A DNA stretch of 8,547 nucleotides from Christensenella sp036660175 (GTDB taxonomy: Bacteria > Bacillota > Clostridia > Christensenellales > Christensenellaceae): positions 1 to 8,547 of the forward strand of contig JAVXBD010000056.1 of NCBI GenBank assembly GCA_036660175.1, read 5' to 3'. Every line of letters begins with the position of its first letter. The stretch's first letter is position 1. The notes below the pieces were generated by a model. It did not search any database, was not told the origin of the DNA, and saw only the letters and a list, made by a program, of their open reading frames with translations. Shown piece after piece: positions 6,073 through 8,547 of this stretch. A program made the position numbers and the translations under genes.

Positions 6073-8544
6073 ATGACAAAGTGTTTACCAATAGACCCGA
6101 AAAAAATGAGAAAAACTGGAAAGATTACCTTTAAAGACATTCCAATGAATGTTTATCAAAAAAAGGTAAAAGACGAAGTTAAAAACTTCACAAAAGAACA
6201 ATTCAAGAATATTTACAGAGATATGTGGGTTGTTCGTGAGTTTGAAACGATGCTTAATTCCATCAAAACAACAAATGCTTATGAGGGAATTGAATACAAT
6301 CACCCAGGCCCTGCCCATCTTGGAATTGGTCAAGAGGCTGCTTATGTTGGACAGGCTTTTGAGCTTGGTATTGAGGATTTTACGTTTGGCTCTCACAGAA
6401 GCCATGGTGAAATTCTTGCAAAAGGAATGTCTGCTATTGAAAAATTGAGCGACAAACAACTGGACAGTATCATGTCGAACTTTTTTGATGGTGAAACCTA
6501 TAAGGTTGTAAAAGAGCATACACAATATAAATCCATGAAAGACAAAGCCAGAGAATTTTTGCTCTATGGCATGATTGCAGAAACATGGGGCAGACAAACA
6601 GGCTTTAACAAAGGCTTGGGCGGCTCTATGCACGCATTCTTTATTCCGTTTGGTGTATATCCAAACAATGCGATTGTTGGCGGCAGCGCACCAATTGCAA
6701 CGGGTGCGGCTTTGTATAAAAGAGTTAATGAAAAAGATGGTATTGTTGTTTGTAACATTGGTGACGGTTCTATTGGTTGCGGACCTGTTTATGAGTCTAT
6801 GAACTTTGCAACAATGGATCAATATACACAGCTTTGGGATAAAAAACATAGCGGCGGACTTCCTATTATTTATAATATTTGGAACAACAGCTATGGCATG
6901 GGCGGACAGACAGCCGGCGAAACAATGGGTTATCAAGAAGTTGCACGTTTGGGTGCAGGCTTAAATCCTGATGAGATGCACGCAGAGCGTATTGACGGTA
7001 TGAATCCTCTTGCGGTAATTGATGCTTACAGACGTAAAAAACAGATTATCAAAGACAGAAAAGGCCCAGTGCTTTTGGATGTTGTTACTTACAGAGTTTC
7101 TGGACACAGTCCATCGGATTCTTCTACTTACAGAACAAAAGAGGAAATTGCTGCTTGGGAAGCAATTGATTCTATCAAAGTATACGGTGAGGAATTGATT
7201 GAGGCAGGCGTTGCAACAAAGGCAGAGCTAAAAGCCATCGAAGAAGGCATCAGAAAAGACATGATGTGGGCAGTAAAACTTGGAAAAGACGAAGAGATTT
7301 CTCCACGTATTGACCTTGCGAAAGATCCAAATGCAATTGCTGATATGATGTTTACAAATCTTGAAATTCCGAGCATGGATACCAAGAGAAAACCAGATGT
7401 ATTGGAAGCGAAAAAAGACAATGCAAGGGTACAGAAGATTGCAAATAAAATCAGAAGTGCGTACGACGAAAACGGCAAGCCAGTTTCTAAAAACAAGACT
7501 TTCCAAATTCGTGATGCGATTTTTGAAGCGACAATGGATAAATTCTATCAAGATCCGACATTCATTGCTTACGGCGAAGACAACAGAGATTGGGGTGGCG
7601 CTTATGGTGCTTATACAGGCATCACAGAAGCGATTCCTTATCACAGATTCTTCAACTCGCCTATTTCTGAGGCGGCGATTGTGGGCACTTCTGTTGGTTA
7701 TGCAATGGCAGGCGGCAGAGTGATGTCGGAGCTTATGTACATCGACTTTTTAGGACGTGCGGGCGATGAAATCTTTAACCAAATGTCAAAATGGCAGGCA
7801 ATGAGCGGCGACGTTCTAAAAATGCCTTTCGTTTTAAGAACATCAGTTGGTTCTAAATACGGCGCACAGCATTCACAAGACTGGTCTGCATTATGCACAC
7901 ATATTCCAGGCTTAAAAGTGGTATTTCCAGCAACACCTTATGACACAAAGGGTTTGCTGAATGCGGCATTGAATGGTTCAGATCCTGTTATTTTCTGCGA
8001 AAGTCAAAGACTTTATGATGTTGGTGAGCAGTTCCAAAAGGAAGTGCCTACGGAATATTATGAAGTAAAGCTTGGCGAGCCAGACATCAAAAAAGAGGGC
8101 AGTGATGTGACCATCTTGACGATTGGTGCAACGCTTTACAGAGCGCTTGATGCAGCGAAAACTTTGCAGGAAAAATACGGTGTTTCGGCAGAAGTCATTG
8201 ACGCACGTTCTTTGGTTCCGTTCAACTATGAAAAGGTGTTGGAGTCTGTTAAGAAAACAGGCAAGATTGTGATTGCAGGCGATGCTTGCGAGCGTGGCTC
8301 TCATCTAAAAGATTTTGCGCAGACAATTAGCGAACTTGCATTTGATTATCTGGATGCTCCGCCAATCGTAGTGGGTGCAAAAAACTGGATTACACCTGCA
8401 CATGAGCTTGAAACGTACTTCTTCCCACAGCCTGAATGGATTATTGATGCAATCAATGATCGTATCATGTCGTTGCCAGGACACGTTTCCACAACAAATT
8501 GGACAGCGCTTGCTCAGATTGAGAACGCTAAAAAAGGTGTTTGA
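6073..8544 (+). CDS. Fused E1 alpha-beta subunit, thiamine-diphosphate-dependent 2-oxoacid/acetoin dehydrogenase
   Basis: E1 uses thiamine diphosphate to decarboxylate a 2-oxoacid (or cleave acetoin) and reductively acylates the E2 lipoyl arm. In this 823-residue chain the alpha half (about 39-435) starts at FTKEQFKNIYRDMWVVREFE. It has HRSHG (108-112), GLGGSMH (181-187), the cofactor motif GDG (230-232) to NN (271-272), and the loop GHSPSDSSTYRTKEE (344-358). A charged linker (about 436-474) leads into the beta half, with SPISEAA (529-535, conserved Glu533) and GAQHSQDW (597-604, His600). The transketolase C-terminal domain covers about 678-800. Compared with usual E1 alpha, two insertions stand out: about 45 residues after LAKGMS (about 121-166) and about 12 within the cofactor motif. 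In most bacteria alpha and beta are separate. The start has AAAAGGAG (6055-6062) upstream. Beta-half motifs look nearer to acetoin/pyruvate types than to branched-chain enzymes, but the substrate is unproven. Confidence 0.92.
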   Translation: MTKCLPIDPKKMRKTGKITFKDIPMNVYQKKVKDEVKNFTKEQFKNIYRDMWVVREFETMLNSIKTTNAYEGIEYNHPGPAHLGIGQEAAYVGQAFELGIEDFTFGSHRSHGEILAKGMSAIEKLSDKQLDSIMSNFFDGETYKVVKEHTQYKSMKDKAREFLLYGMIAETWGRQTGFNKGLGGSMHAFFIPFGVYPNNAIVGGSAPIATGAALYKRVNEKDGIVVCNIGDGSIGCGPVYESMNFATMDQYTQLWDKKHSGGLPIIYNIWNNSYGMGGQTAGETMGYQEVARLGAGLNPDEMHAERIDGMNPLAVIDAYRRKKQIIKDRKGPVLLDVVTYRVSGHSPSDSSTYRTKEEIAAWEAIDSIKVYGEELIEAGVATKAELKAIEEGIRKDMMWAVKLGKDEEISPRIDLAKDPNAIADMMFTNLEIPSMDTKRKPDVLEAKKDNARVQKIANKIRSAYDENGKPVSKNKTFQIRDAIFEATMDKFYQDPTFIAYGEDNRDWGGAYGAYTGITEAIPYHRFFNSPISEAAIVGTSVGYAMAGGRVMSELMYIDFLGRAGDEIFNQMSKWQAMSGDVLKMPFVLRTSVGSKYGAQHSQDWSALCTHIPGLKVVFPATPYDTKGLLNAALNGSDPVIFCESQRLYDVGEQFQKEVPTEYYEVKLGEPDIKKEGSDVTILTIGATLYRALDAAKTLQEKYGVSAEVIDARSLVPFNYEKVLESVKKTGKIVIAGDACERGSHLKDFAQTISELAFDYLDAPPIVVGAKNWITPAHELETYFFPQPEWIIDAINDRIMSLPGHVSTTNWTALAQIENAKKGV

Positions 8545-8547
8545 TGG
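8544..8547 (+). other. Possible start of a further cluster gene at the right edge
   Basis: The E1 stop TGA (8542-8544) shares its last base with an ATG (8544-8546), the TGATG arrangement typical of translationally coupled genes. Only four bases are visible, so nothing can be said of the product. Confidence 0.35.

Noticed and set aside
6085..6936. 283-codon open frame on the minus strand
   Set aside because: It is antisense to the E1 alpha region, and its Cys/Asn/Ile-rich composition is that of a reverse-strand shadow.
1..8547. CRISPR arrays, tRNA or rRNA genes, transposases, phage or defence genes
   Set aside because: No regularly spaced repeats, tRNA-like cloverleaf, or proteins of these families were seen in the window.

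Overview
The window looks like chromosomal DNA of a low-to-moderate G+C Gram-positive anaerobe, most likely a Clostridia-type Bacillota. The reasons are strong AGGAGG-type ribosome binding sites before almost every gene, A/T-rich intergenic DNA, a single RumA/RlmCD-type rRNA methylase, and an E1 enzyme with alpha and beta parts fused in one chain. The organism assignment is inference; no rRNA or other marker gene is present.

Layout. (1) Positions 87-1439, minus strand: a complete 23S rRNA uracil-5-methyltransferase with an iron-sulfur cluster (RlmCD/RumA type). (2) 1440-1631: divergent intergenic region with an extended -10 for the methylase, an A/T-rich imperfect palindrome and a TGTT/AACA inverted repeat. 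(3) 1632-2783, plus strand: mannitol-1-phosphate 5-dehydrogenase (mtlD). (4) 2784-2966: a near-consensus promoter (TTGACA, 17 bp, TACAAT) with a perfect palindrome on its -35 and a second copy of the inverted repeat found before mtlD. (5) 2967-8544: a four-gene plus-strand cluster for a 2-oxoacid (pyruvate- or acetoin-type) dehydrogenase complex. The order is E2 acyltransferase, E3 dihydrolipoamide dehydrogenase, an unrecognised 67-residue protein, then a fused E1 alpha-beta of 823 residues. The last base of the E1 stop codon begins an ATG, so the cluster probably continues past the right edge.

Function. E1 would decarboxylate a 2-oxoacid or cleave acetoin with thiamine diphosphate, pass the acyl group to the lipoyl-lysine of E2, and E2 would transfer it to CoA; E3 reoxidises the lipoyl group and makes NADH. 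MtlD feeds mannitol-1-phosphate into glycolysis as fructose-6-phosphate. A 16-bp motif matching at 15 positions upstream of both mtlD and the E2 gene suggests that one regulator may link sugar-alcohol entry with the acyl-CoA-forming complex.

The least expected structure lies between E3 and the small gene (5612-5795). It is a 129-bp imperfect palindrome whose left arm is partly repeated (45 bp, perfect) on the far side. The middle arm can therefore pair with either the left or the right copy, and the left end of the element encodes the last codons and stop of E3. It could be a remnant of a dispersed palindromic element or a folding RNA switch or processing site inside the operon.
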